Shown piece by piece: positions 8,961 to 17,414 of a stretch of DNA of 64,000 nucleotides. Under the pieces are notes generated by a model. It worked only from the letters and a program-made list of their open reading frames with translations, was not told the origin of the DNA and ran no database searches. The first letter of the stretch is position 1. The number at the start of each line of letters is the position of its first letter. The stretch is from an uncultured Lachnospiraceae bacterium. Lineage in GTDB: Bacteria; Bacillota; Clostridia; Lachnospirales; Lachnospiraceae. The stretch covers positions 141,613 to 205,612 of the forward strand of contig CANOMQ010000001.1 in the NCBI GenBank assembly GCA_947567595.1. Reading direction: 5' to 3'. Position numbers and translations under genes: made by a program.

Positions 8961-10465
8961 GAAAACGAAAATTAATTCAAAGCACAATTGCAGTTATGGT
9001 TAAATATGTTGTATTTATGATAATTGGGCTTGTAACGCCTAGATTAATCATACAATACTACGGATCTGCCGTAAACGGGCTGGTTAATTCGATAACACAG
9101 TTTTTAGGATATATTTCGCTTCTGGATATGGGGCTGAATGCCGTGGTGGCAAGTTCGCTGTATGCACCATTGGCAAAAAAGGATGATGCCGAAGTCAGCC
9201 GAATCGTTGTTTCCTGTGATCGGTTCTATAAGAGAGTTGCTTTGGCGCTGCTGGGATACAGTGTGATTATAATGGTTGTATATCCATTTGCGGTAAAAAG
9301 CGAATTTGATTTTGCCTATATTGCGGTTCTTGTATTGGCAATTGCCCTGAATTCATTTTTGCAGTATTTTTTGGGTGTTACATGGATGATCCTCTTAGAA
9401 GCAGACCAGAGAATCTATGTGAAACATTATATTGAAACATTTGTTGCGTTTATCAGTCTGTTGTGCAGTATTGCGCTGATTCGGGGAGGATTTTCGATAC
9501 AGGTGGTAAAAATGGCGGCGTCTGTTGTATTTATAATAAAACCACTGCTGTTATCCATCTATGTTAAGCGAAATTATCATATTGATAAAAAAATAAAATT
9601 AAATGGGGAACCGATTAAACAGAAGAAGAACGGTATTGCGCATCATTTGGCATATACTGTGTTTTCGGGCACCGATGTAACAATATTGACATTATTTTCT
9701 TCCTTGGAATCCGTTTCCGTATACTCTGTTTATTTTTTGGCAGTCAATGCAGTTTCGGAATTGGTGAGAACGCTATCCTACAGTGTGACATCGCTGATTG
9801 GGAATATGTTGTCTAAAGAGGAGTTTAAAAGATTAAAGGAGTTCTTTAAATGTTATGTTTTGGGAATGCACTTTATTACAGTAACGGCATTTTCCACAGC
9901 AGCGGTTTCAATACGGTCATTTGTACGTCTTTATACGAAAGGAGTAAATGATGCGAATTATGATGCACCGGTATTTGCGTTTGTATTGGTGCTTGCATAT
10001 GCCGTGTTTACGGTACGGATTCCGTACAAGCAATTGATAAACGCAGCGGGACATTACAAACAGACACAAAAAAGTGCAATTATTGAAATGGTGTTGAATT
10101 TAACGGTTTCCGTCGTTTTGGTGCTGAAATTTGACATGATTGGAGTTGCTTTGGGAACACTTGCCGCAATGCTGTACAGAACTGTATATTTTGTGAAATA
10201 TATTTCAAAAAACATTCTGTTTTTAGAAACGTCTTACTTCTTGAAGCTGTGCATGAGTGATTTGGTTTCCATTGTTGTTATACTGGTTGAAACGAGATTC
10301 ATGACATTTAAGGCGGGTAATTTTATGGAATGGGTAATCGCTTCGATTTGTTTTGGAATGGTATACATGACAACGTCTTTTGTCAGTACTGTTATTTTTA
10401 ACAGAAGGGAATTTATCGCAGGCTGTAGGATGATTATGAACAAAAATGTTTCAGGAAGGAATTGA
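8957..10465 (+). CDS. Wzx-like polysaccharide flippase (MOP superfamily)
   Basis: A 502-residue membrane protein with about 12-14 hydrophobic segments. The opening IVKYVVFMIIGLVTPRLIIQYYGSAVNGLVNS-type arrangement (charged N-terminus, then a helix leading into GSAVNGLVNSITQF) is typical of Wzx/RfbX-like O-unit flippases. These move undecaprenyl-diphosphate-linked oligosaccharides across the membrane. It overlaps the deacetylase stop by four bases and is followed by a GT4 gene two bases after its stop. No Wzy-like polymerase was recognised in the window, which matters because the right-hand part encodes an ABC-type exporter, the alternative route. Confidence 0.85.
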   Translation: MRKRKLIQSTIAVMVKYVVFMIIGLVTPRLIIQYYGSAVNGLVNSITQFLGYISLLDMGLNAVVASSLYAPLAKKDDAEVSRIVVSCDRFYKRVALALLGYSVIIMVVYPFAVKSEFDFAYIAVLVLAIALNSFLQYFLGVTWMILLEADQRIYVKHYIETFVAFISLLCSIALIRGGFSIQVVKMAASVVFIIKPLLLSIYVKRNYHIDKKIKLNGEPIKQKKNGIAHHLAYTVFSGTDVTILTLFSSLESVSVYSVYFLAVNAVSELVRTLSYSVTSLIGNMLSKEEFKRLKEFFKCYVLGMHFITVTAFSTAAVSIRSFVRLYTKGVNDANYDAPVFAFVLVLAYAVFTVRIPYKQLINAAGHYKQTQKSAIIEMVLNLTVSVVLVLKFDMIGVALGTLAAMLYRTVYFVKYISKNILFLETSYFLKLCMSDLVSIVVILVETRFMTFKAGNFMEWVIASICFGMVYMTTSFVSTVIFNRREFIAGCRMIMNKNVSGRN

Positions 10466-10467
10466 GC

Positions 10468-11679
10468 ATGAAAAAAATTCTTTTTGTGATTACAATGCTT
10501 GGCGGCGGCGGCGCCGAGAGGGCATTATGTAATTTAACATTTGCGATGCCTGCGGATATTGAATATGATATTTTGGTCAGTTATGAATCGGACTATGACT
10601 ATCCGCATAAAGGGAACGTGATTTCACTTGGAATGGAGCCAATAGGGAAACTGACTTTTCCCTTTCAGATAAAATCATTTTTTAAGAGGATTTTCGCGCT
10701 TAAGAAGCTAAAAAAGAGGAAACATTATGATGCTTGTATCAGTTTTATGGACAGCGCAAATATTGCGAATATTTTGACAGGAAAACGATACTGTAAAACA
10801 ATTGTATCTGTTAGAAATAACATTAAAGAGAACAAGTCACTGTCATATCAGGTTCTAATTGGAACATCTGTCAGGATGTTGTACAATAGGGCTGATACTG
10901 TGACGGCTGTTTCACAAGGGGTAAAAAACAGCTTAATTAAGGATTATGGAATAAGAAAGGATAAAATCAAAGTAATCACAAACGGTTTTGATACGGAATC
11001 CATAAAACAATTGAGCCGTAAAGAAATCGAAAGTGCAGCCATAAAAGAGTTTGTAGAGAATTCTTTTGTCTTTGTGGCAATGGGAAGATTGTGCGGACAA
11101 AAAGCACAGTGGCATTTAATCAGGGCTTTTTCTGAACTTTGCAAAAGAACAGATGCAGAAGATAAAAAGATAAAATTGCTTATCATGGGAAAGGGAAGCG
11201 ATAGGGAATATCTTGAAAAATTGACAGAATATTACGGACTTACGGATAAAATAATGATTGTACCTTTTCAGACAGAACCGTTCGGGATTTTAAGCCGATG
11301 CAGTGTATATGTTATGACATCGATGTTTGAAGGCTACAGTAATGCTCTGTGTGAAGCTGTTATATGTGGTCTTCCATGTATCACTACTGATTTTCAGACG
11401 AGTGCAAGGGAAATACTTGCACCCAATACGGCAGTTTCATATCGAAATGTGGATACTGTGGAATACGCGGAATATGGAATCATAGTTCCTGTATGTTCCG
11501 GAAAGAGGCATGATGGTGCACAACCATTGGAAAAAGCAGAGCTGCTTTTGGCTGAGGCTATGCAGGAACTTGTAGAAAACAAGGTATTGTATGAAGAATA
11601 TAAACAAAAGACAAAATATAGGAGCACGCAGCTTGATATAAGCGACAAGGTGAAAGAATGGATTGCACTGCTGCAGTAA
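10468..11679 (+). CDS. GT4 family glycosyltransferase
   Basis: A 403-residue GT-B glycosyltransferase. It begins KKILFVITMLGGGGAERALC, the glycine-rich acceptor-side loop usual for GT4 enzymes that extend surface polysaccharides. The donor half contains VAMGRLCGQKAQWHLIRAF and the signature TSMFEGYSNALCEAVICGLP. The ATG at 10468 has AGGAAGGA at 10453-10460 in front; an upstream TTG at 10462 in frame lacks correct spacing. Cytoplasmic, using a nucleotide sugar. It lies between the flippase and two ATP-grasp genes. Confidence 0.9.
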   Translation: MKKILFVITMLGGGGAERALCNLTFAMPADIEYDILVSYESDYDYPHKGNVISLGMEPIGKLTFPFQIKSFFKRIFALKKLKKRKHYDACISFMDSANIANILTGKRYCKTIVSVRNNIKENKSLSYQVLIGTSVRMLYNRADTVTAVSQGVKNSLIKDYGIRKDKIKVITNGFDTESIKQLSRKEIESAAIKEFVENSFVFVAMGRLCGQKAQWHLIRAFSELCKRTDAEDKKIKLLIMGKGSDREYLEKLTEYYGLTDKIMIVPFQTEPFGILSRCSVYVMTSMFEGYSNALCEAVICGLPCITTDFQTSAREILAPNTAVSYRNVDTVEYAEYGIIVPVCSGKRHDGAQPLEKAELLLAEAMQELVENKVLYEEYKQKTKYRSTQLDISDKVKEWIALLQ

Positions 11680-11697
11680 TTAAAGGGGAAATGTATC

Positions 11698-12600
11698 ATG
11701 AATAAAAAAGTCAAAAAAACATTGATTCATATAAAAGATTTTTTGGAGCAGCATGTATTAAAATATATGGATGACAAAACATTTTTAATGATATACTTTC
11801 GCATTTTTACCGGTAAAAGACTGAATTTAAAAAAACCGCGGACTTTTAATGAAAAAATTCAGTGGATGAAGCTTTACAATCGGAAACCGGAATATACGGT
11901 TATGGCTGATAAGTATTTGGCAAAGGAGTATGTGGCAAAAAAAATCGGGCAGCAGTATGTTATTCCGCTGCTTGGCGTATGGGACAGTCCGGATGAAATT
12001 TGTTTTGACGAACTGCCTGATCGGTTTGTATTAAAGTGTAATCACAATTCGGGAACGGGAATGTGTATATGTACGGATAAATCTGTATTGGATATTGAAC
12101 AGGTAAAAAAGAATCTTAGAAAAGGGCTGAATGAGAACTTTTTCCTGCATGGAAGAGAGTGGGTATATAAAAACATACCAAGAAAAATTATTGCGGAACA
12201 ATATATGACGGACGAATCCGGATATGAATTGAAAGATTATAAGATTTTTTGCTTTGACGGCGTTCCCAAACTGATTGAAGTAGATTTTGACAGATTTACA
12301 ACAGGGCATAAAAGAAACCTGTATACGACGGATTGGAAATTAATGAATGCGGAGATTAAATATAAACGAGTTTCAGACAAAAAGATTGAAAAACCGCAAT
12401 GTTTGGATGAACTGCTCAAGCTGGCGGCAAAATTATCGGAAGACATTCCGCATGTGCGGGTGGACTTTTATGTGATTAACGAAAAAATATATTTTGGTGA
12501 GCTTACATTTTATCACGGATCCGGTTTGGAGCAATTTCGTCCGGAATCGTTAGGGATTAAGATGGGAGCGTACATCAGACTGCCCAAGAATCCGATATAA
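11698..12600 (+). CDS. TupA-like ATP-grasp protein
   Basis: A 300-residue protein with the features of the TupA-like ATP-grasp family found in capsule and teichuronopeptide loci: PRTFNEKIQWMKLYNR near residue 42, MADKYLAKEYVAKKIG, then DRFVLKCNHNSGTGMCI as the nucleotide-binding segment, and a C-terminal DFYVINEKIYFGELTFYHGSG carrying metal-site residues. Family members are proposed to form amide or ester bonds between carboxylates and amino groups on surface polymers. An AAAGGGGA site precedes the ATG by about 8 bases. It is followed after 13 bases by a second, unrelated ATP-grasp gene, so an amino-acid or peptide decoration of the glycan is a reasonable inference. Confidence 0.82.
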   Translation: MNKKVKKTLIHIKDFLEQHVLKYMDDKTFLMIYFRIFTGKRLNLKKPRTFNEKIQWMKLYNRKPEYTVMADKYLAKEYVAKKIGQQYVIPLLGVWDSPDEICFDELPDRFVLKCNHNSGTGMCICTDKSVLDIEQVKKNLRKGLNENFFLHGREWVYKNIPRKIIAEQYMTDESGYELKDYKIFCFDGVPKLIEVDFDRFTTGHKRNLYTTDWKLMNAEIKYKRVSDKKIEKPQCLDELLKLAAKLSEDIPHVRVDFYVINEKIYFGELTFYHGSGLEQFRPESLGIKMGAYIRLPKNPI

Positions 12601-12613
12601 AGGAGAGAATATT

Positions 12614-13762
12614 ATGAAATGCAGGGCTGTAATCATAGGCTCGGATCATACAAACACATTGTCGCTAATCAGAGATATGGGGAGAAATAAAATCCCGTTT
12701 GTAGTGATTCTTCATTCAGAGGACAGGCACTTATGCGTGAATTCAAGGTATGTCAGAAAAAATTACGTATTTGTAGAGCAGACCAAAGAGGCGATTGTAG
12801 GAGCACTTAGAAAAATTCGCAATAAATCAGAGTGTAAACCCGTAATTTTGTGCGCTACGGATATTGCACAGTACACGGTGGATTTTTATTTGAATGAGCT
12901 GGAGAAGGGTTTTTATTGTTTTCAGTTTAACCATCAGGAAAAGAAAATTTGTACGATGATGGATAAGTACGAGCAGTATTTATTTGCGTGCAGTCATGGA
13001 ATTAAGATGGCAAAAACATGGAAGATAAAGTTGAAAGAACCTGTTTCGTTTCCTGATGATATTGAATATCCTGTGATAATTAAACCTGCCATAAGTGCAT
13101 TTGGACTCAAAAAAGATATTGAAAGCGCTAAGGATGAGGGCAGTCTGAGGAAGATTGTGCACAAGCTTGTTCAAAAGGGATATATGGAGGCAGTCATACA
13201 ACAATTTATCAATAAAGAGTTTGAAGTCACAACATTAGGGTGTATATTTTCCAAAAATATTGATAATTTTACATTTGTTCTGAAAAAAATTCATATGTTT
13301 CCGGCTTCTGGAGGGTCTACAAGTTATGCAAAGAATATGATGACGACACCAAAAGAAATTTCGCAAGTTATCCAAGTTCTTCAACAAGAGGGATATCAAG
13401 GATTATATGATATAGAATTTTTTTATATAGATGGACATTATATGTTAAATGAGATTAATTTTAGAAACAGCGCAGTTAATTATGCATTAAAACCGCATGG
13501 AATCAATGCGTCATATCAATGGTATTTATATTGCAATGGTAAGGATATTTCTGGGTTTGAAAAGAACGCATTAAAGGAAAAATATAATTTTACAATTTAT
13601 ATGCAGCTTTGTCTGCTTCAAAAAAAAGAAATTGGGTTTTTCACGTTTATAAAAGAAATATTTAGGGCATCGTCATACAGTATTTTTGCATGGGATGACT
13701 TAAGGCCATTGTTTAAAATGATGATGAATGTTGCATTCATTCGGGAACGGTTTTTGTCATAA
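12614..13762 (+). CDS. ATP-grasp ligase (carbamoyl-phosphate synthase L-like)
   Basis: A 382-residue ATP-grasp enzyme. Residues 1-120 form the pre-ATP-grasp Rossmann-like part (RAVIIGSDHTNTLSLIRDMG). MMDKYEQYLFACSHGI is the typical lead-in to the ATP-binding domain, YPVIIKPAISAFG holds the lysine of the ATP-grasp, and YDIEFFYIDGHYMLNEINFR holds the acidic metal ligands. Relatives include D-aspartate ligase-like and other carboxylate-amine ligases acting on cell-wall or surface molecules. An AGGAGA site precedes the ATG. Substrate unknown; close pairing with the TupA-like gene suggests both act on the same product. Confidence 0.82.
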   Translation: MKCRAVIIGSDHTNTLSLIRDMGRNKIPFVVILHSEDRHLCVNSRYVRKNYVFVEQTKEAIVGALRKIRNKSECKPVILCATDIAQYTVDFYLNELEKGFYCFQFNHQEKKICTMMDKYEQYLFACSHGIKMAKTWKIKLKEPVSFPDDIEYPVIIKPAISAFGLKKDIESAKDEGSLRKIVHKLVQKGYMEAVIQQFINKEFEVTTLGCIFSKNIDNFTFVLKKIHMFPASGGSTSYAKNMMTTPKEISQVIQVLQQEGYQGLYDIEFFYIDGHYMLNEINFRNSAVNYALKPHGINASYQWYLYCNGKDISGFEKNALKEKYNFTIYMQLCLLQKKEIGFFTFIKEIFRASSYSIFAWDDLRPLFKMMMNVAFIRERFLS

Positions 13763-13810
13763 AATTGCGGATGTACCGTGTTGGCTGATTTGAAAAATAA
13801 GGAGAAAAAC

Positions 13811-14752
13811 ATGTTCAAAGTATCAGTAGTCGTGCCTGTATATAATGAAGAAGGAAATGTGGCGGAGCTTCATAGGGAGATAAAGGAAGTCTGCGAGAAA
13901 AATCAATATGTATATGAGATTATTTTTATCAATGACGGATCATCTGACAGAACCGAGGAGATCTGCAGAACGCTGCGTCCTTTAAAATATATAAGACTTA
14001 GAAAAAATTTTGGACAGACAGCGGCAATGGATGCGGGAATCAAGGAAGCACAATATGATTATATTGTGACGATGGACGGGGACAGGCAGAATGATCCCGA
14101 GGATATCCCCAAAATGCTTGAATATATGGTCGAAAAAGATTTGGATGTCGTGTCCGGATGGAGAAAGCACCGTAAAGATTCTTTTATGAAAAAATTTACA
14201 TCAAGAGGCGCGAACCTGCTGCGCCATATTCTTGTGCATGACGGCATTCATGACAGCGGATGTTCGTTAAAGGTTTATAGAAAAGAATGTTTTGAGCACG
14301 TTAATTTGTACGGGGAGCAGCATCGTTTCATTCCCGCAATTTTAAAAATAAAAGGCTTTACGGTAGGGGAGGTGGTCGTCAATCACAGACCACGTACTGC
14401 GGGAGTGACAAAATATAATTGGAAGCGTACCATAAAAGGATTTGTGGATATGATATCCGTATGGTTTTGGAACAAATATTCTTCAAGACCGCTGCATTTA
14501 CTTGGAGGCATCGGATTTTTCTTTACGTTTCTTGGAGGATGTTGTGGGATATGGTCCGTTGTTCTGTTTGCGATGGGAAAGAAAATGTCAAACAATATCT
14601 TTCCGCCGCTTTTGACCATATTCTTTATCATAATAGGTCTGCTGATGTTTGTATTTGGACTTATGAGCGAGATCCTTGTAAAAACTTACTTTGGAACGGG
14701 CGTGGATGCCTCATACAGTGTTAAGGAAATAACGGAATATGGGGAAGAATGA
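13811..14752 (+). CDS. GT2 polyprenyl-phosphate glycosyltransferase (GtrB/DPM1-like)
   Basis: A 313-residue protein. Residues 1-225 are a GT2 domain: VSVVVPVYNEEGNVAE, FINDGSSDRTEEI, and VTMDGDRQNDPEDIPKML, the DxD-like metal motif of DPM1/GtrB enzymes. RPRTAGVTKYNW is the conserved loop before two C-terminal membrane helices (about 235-260 and 268-295). Such enzymes make polyprenyl-phosphate sugars for GT-C enzymes. The ATG at 13811 is preceded by AAGGAG; a GTG at 13778 in frame has no ribosome site. The adjacent GtrII-like gene should be the user of its product. Confidence 0.9.
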   Translation: MFKVSVVVPVYNEEGNVAELHREIKEVCEKNQYVYEIIFINDGSSDRTEEICRTLRPLKYIRLRKNFGQTAAMDAGIKEAQYDYIVTMDGDRQNDPEDIPKMLEYMVEKDLDVVSGWRKHRKDSFMKKFTSRGANLLRHILVHDGIHDSGCSLKVYRKECFEHVNLYGEQHRFIPAILKIKGFTVGEVVVNHRPRTAGVTKYNWKRTIKGFVDMISVWFWNKYSSRPLHLLGGIGFFFTFLGGCCGIWSVVLFAMGKKMSNNIFPPLLTIFFIIIGLLMFVFGLMSEILVKTYFGTGVDASYSVKEITEYGEE

Positions 14753-14766
14753 AGTATTGGTAGGGG

Positions 14767-16323
14767 ATGATAATCTTGGAACGAGTAGACAGTGTTATAA
14801 AGAATGCGAATAATAAACTGAGTCCTGCTTTTAAGACAGCATTTATTTCTGCATTGGCAGTGGGGATTTTTGCGCATATATATATGTTTACAAATAAGCT
14901 GCCTAATTTTGATGATTTGATAGGTATTGACAATTTTGGCGTGACTTTTAAAAATGGAAGGTGGTTTTTGTGGGTTGTGGGTGCCATAGCATATCATTTG
15001 GATCTCGTATTCAGCCTGCCTTGGATAAATGGAATGATCACGCTTGGACTTCTTGGCATTTCATCAGGAATGACCGCTGATTTACTCGATATCAGAAGCA
15101 AAACCGCAAATGCACTGCTTGGTGCGGCGTTTGTGGTATTTCCGAGTTGGACAGGAACATTTTTTTATATGTTTACAGCGCCGTATTATGCTTTGGCGGT
15201 ATTAATGTCCGTGGCTTCCGTATTCTTAATGGTTCGGTATCAGAAAGGGATTTTTGTTTCACCGATACTGCTTGCGTGTTCGTTAGGGATTTATCAGTCG
15301 TACCTTCCATTTACAGCTACGCTGTATGTGGTGCTTTTGTTTTTAATGCTTTTTGACGCCCAGTATGGTTATTTGGATATTTTAAAGAGATCCCTGTTGT
15401 ATTTATTTAATATGGCAGTCGGAACAGCGGCTTATTTTATTTGCATAAAGCTGTCATTGCTTCTTACAGGACAACAGTTAAATTCGTATAAAGGAATAAG
15501 CACAATGGGAAAGTTTGAACTGGCGCGGATTCCGGAGATTTTTCGTACGATTGCAGTGAACTTTTTTGGAATATTTCTTAATAATAATATGGAAATCAGT
15601 TATAGCTATATTATTAAGGGGATGTATTTGGTACTGTATGTGGCAAGCTTTGGGATGGTTCTTTATCTGTTTGCCGTCCATATCAGAAAGCGCGATGTCT
15701 TAAAGGCAGTGGAAACTGTTGTGCTGTTTGGTGTATACATTATTGCTATCAATTCTATTTATATTATGTGTGAGGATGGGATTTATTCTCTGATGTATTT
15801 TTCCTATGTATTCCTCATGATATTTCCGCTTGCGCTTTTGGACCGATGTATCAGAATGGAGGAAAAAAAGGTCTGGTTCTGTACGGAATATGTGATAACA
15901 ATTGTGACTGCAATCGGTGTGGCAGTTTATTGTCATTTTGCCAACGGTGAGTACTTAAGTATGCAGCTTAGTTATGAGCAGGCATCAAGCTATTATAATA
16001 CTATGATTACACAGATTAAAAGTGTTGACGGATATCAGGATGATATGAAAGTTGTGTTTAGCGGTTCAGATATTGTGGACAAAACACTGTACCATAATGA
16101 GGTGATGGATATATTCTCCATGAGCGGCAGGGATGATGCACTTGCAGATGCATACAGTAAACAGAATTTTATCCGTTATTATTGCGGGTTTGATGCGGAA
16201 ATTGCGGATATCAGCAGTTTGACCAAAGAATCCCATGCAAAGATTGCACAGATGCCGTTGTACCCAAATGCCGGTTCCATACAGGTTATGGATAATGCTG
16301 TAGTTGTTAAATTGTCTGATTGA
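14767..16323 (+). CDS. GtrII-like membrane glucosyltransferase (Glucos_trans_II type)
   Basis: A 518-residue polytopic protein of the glucosyl transferase GtrII type. An N-terminal helix leads to an outer loop with KLPNFDDLIGIDNFG and then GRWFLWVVGAIAYHLDL, the conserved early region of this family. About ten hydrophobic segments follow; the last 110 residues are soluble and end in a short basic-hydrophobic strand. It transfers a sugar from polyprenyl phosphate to a surface glycan outside the membrane. It follows its probable partner GtrB-like enzyme by 14 bases. ATG 14767 lies very close to AGGGG (14762-14766); the in-frame TTG at 14776 has better spacing, so the start is uncertain. A paralogue lies at 36620-38194. 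Confidence 0.85.
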   Translation: MIILERVDSVIKNANNKLSPAFKTAFISALAVGIFAHIYMFTNKLPNFDDLIGIDNFGVTFKNGRWFLWVVGAIAYHLDLVFSLPWINGMITLGLLGISSGMTADLLDIRSKTANALLGAAFVVFPSWTGTFFYMFTAPYYALAVLMSVASVFLMVRYQKGIFVSPILLACSLGIYQSYLPFTATLYVVLLFLMLFDAQYGYLDILKRSLLYLFNMAVGTAAYFICIKLSLLLTGQQLNSYKGISTMGKFELARIPEIFRTIAVNFFGIFLNNNMEISYSYIIKGMYLVLYVASFGMVLYLFAVHIRKRDVLKAVETVVLFGVYIIAINSIYIMCEDGIYSLMYFSYVFLMIFPLALLDRCIRMEEKKVWFCTEYVITIVTAIGVAVYCHFANGEYLSMQLSYEQASSYYNTMITQIKSVDGYQDDMKVVFSGSDIVDKTLYHNEVMDIFSMSGRDDALADAYSKQNFIRYYCGFDAEIADISSLTKESHAKIAQMPLYPNAGSIQVMDNAVVVKLSD

Positions 16324-16337
16324 CGGGAGTGAAAACA

Positions 16338-17354
16338 ATGGTGTCTAAAAAAAACTTCAACAGCATTGATTTATGGAAACTGTTCATGGCGGTAGCGGTC
16401 GTTGCAATCCATACGAACCCGATTGTGACATGGACAAATCCGGCAGCAGTGGGAATTGTGGTAATGATTGAGGAGTGGGCGGTGCCGTTTTTTTTTATAG
16501 CATCTGGTTTTTTCCTTTTTTATCATATGCAGAAACCATATAAGGAAAATATACGGCGTATCGACGGTTATTTATGGAAAATAATTAAAATGTATTGTGT
16601 GTGGACGCTGCTAAGCCTTCCGGTTACGATATATGGGTATAGGATATCCGGAAACGGTCTTGTAAGCTGTGTCCTTTCCTACATAAAATATTTTTTGTTT
16701 GTAGGAAAATTATATAATTCTTATCACCTTTGGTATTTATTGGCATTAATTTATGCTTTAGCTGCGATACGATTTTTGGTGAAAAGAGGTTTAAAGCCGA
16801 TGGCTGTCTCTGCTATAGCATTTGTTGTTTACGCAGTCAGTGAGATGATGGTTTGGCTTGAAAAAAATATTGATTTGATTGGGGGAGCTGCTCAAAAGCT
16901 TGTTTTCCTGTATCAATATGTATTTAATAGCGGAGGCGTATTTGCCGGAATGATTTATGTGTCCGCTGGAATGTTAATTGCATATTATGGGGTTCGAATT
17001 CCGAAGTGGATTGGGGTATGCGCTATAATTGCAATTAATTTTGGAAAGTTTTTTACGCAGGCGGAAATTTCACGCATAATAATGCCGGTGGAAGTATTTA
17101 TCTTATTTGCCTCGCTATTGACTGTAGAACTCAAGGACAGCGGGATTTGGAAAACATGCAGGGATATTAGTACCGTGGTTTACCTGTCGCATTTAATGAT
17201 TTTCTCGATTTATACGATTCTCATTCTTGGCAATCCGAACAAATTGGGGCTTGATTCGTTTCTTGTAACGCTGATTTTCAGTATTCTGAATGCGTTGTTA
17301 TTAATAAGGATACAAAAATGCAGAGGCTTTGAATGGATACGGCATATTTTATGA
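16338..17354 (+). CDS. acyltransferase-3 family membrane protein
   Basis: A 338-residue membrane protein with about ten helices. FNSIDLWKLFMAVAVVAIHTNP contains the first-helix histidine of acyltransferase-3 proteins, followed by EWAVPFFFIASGFFLF and, later, YHLWYLLALIYAL and VVYLSHLMIFSIY. These are hallmarks of OafA/WecH-like O-acetyltransferases that acylate surface sugars. The ATG at 16338 is preceded by GGGAG with 8 bases spacing; a TTG at 16320 overlapping the previous stop is a poorer start. No fused SGNH domain is present. Probably O-acetylates the glycan built by the neighbouring genes. Confidence 0.88.
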   Translation: MVSKKNFNSIDLWKLFMAVAVVAIHTNPIVTWTNPAAVGIVVMIEEWAVPFFFIASGFFLFYHMQKPYKENIRRIDGYLWKIIKMYCVWTLLSLPVTIYGYRISGNGLVSCVLSYIKYFLFVGKLYNSYHLWYLLALIYALAAIRFLVKRGLKPMAVSAIAFVVYAVSEMMVWLEKNIDLIGGAAQKLVFLYQYVFNSGGVFAGMIYVSAGMLIAYYGVRIPKWIGVCAIIAINFGKFFTQAEISRIIMPVEVFILFASLLTVELKDSGIWKTCRDISTVVYLSHLMIFSIYTILILGNPNKLGLDSFLVTLIFSILNALLLIRIQKCRGFEWIRHIL

Positions 17355-17414
17355 TGAATGCAATGGAAGAATAAAATGTAGCATTGTAAAAAGATAGGGG
17401 GAAAGAACTTTCGG

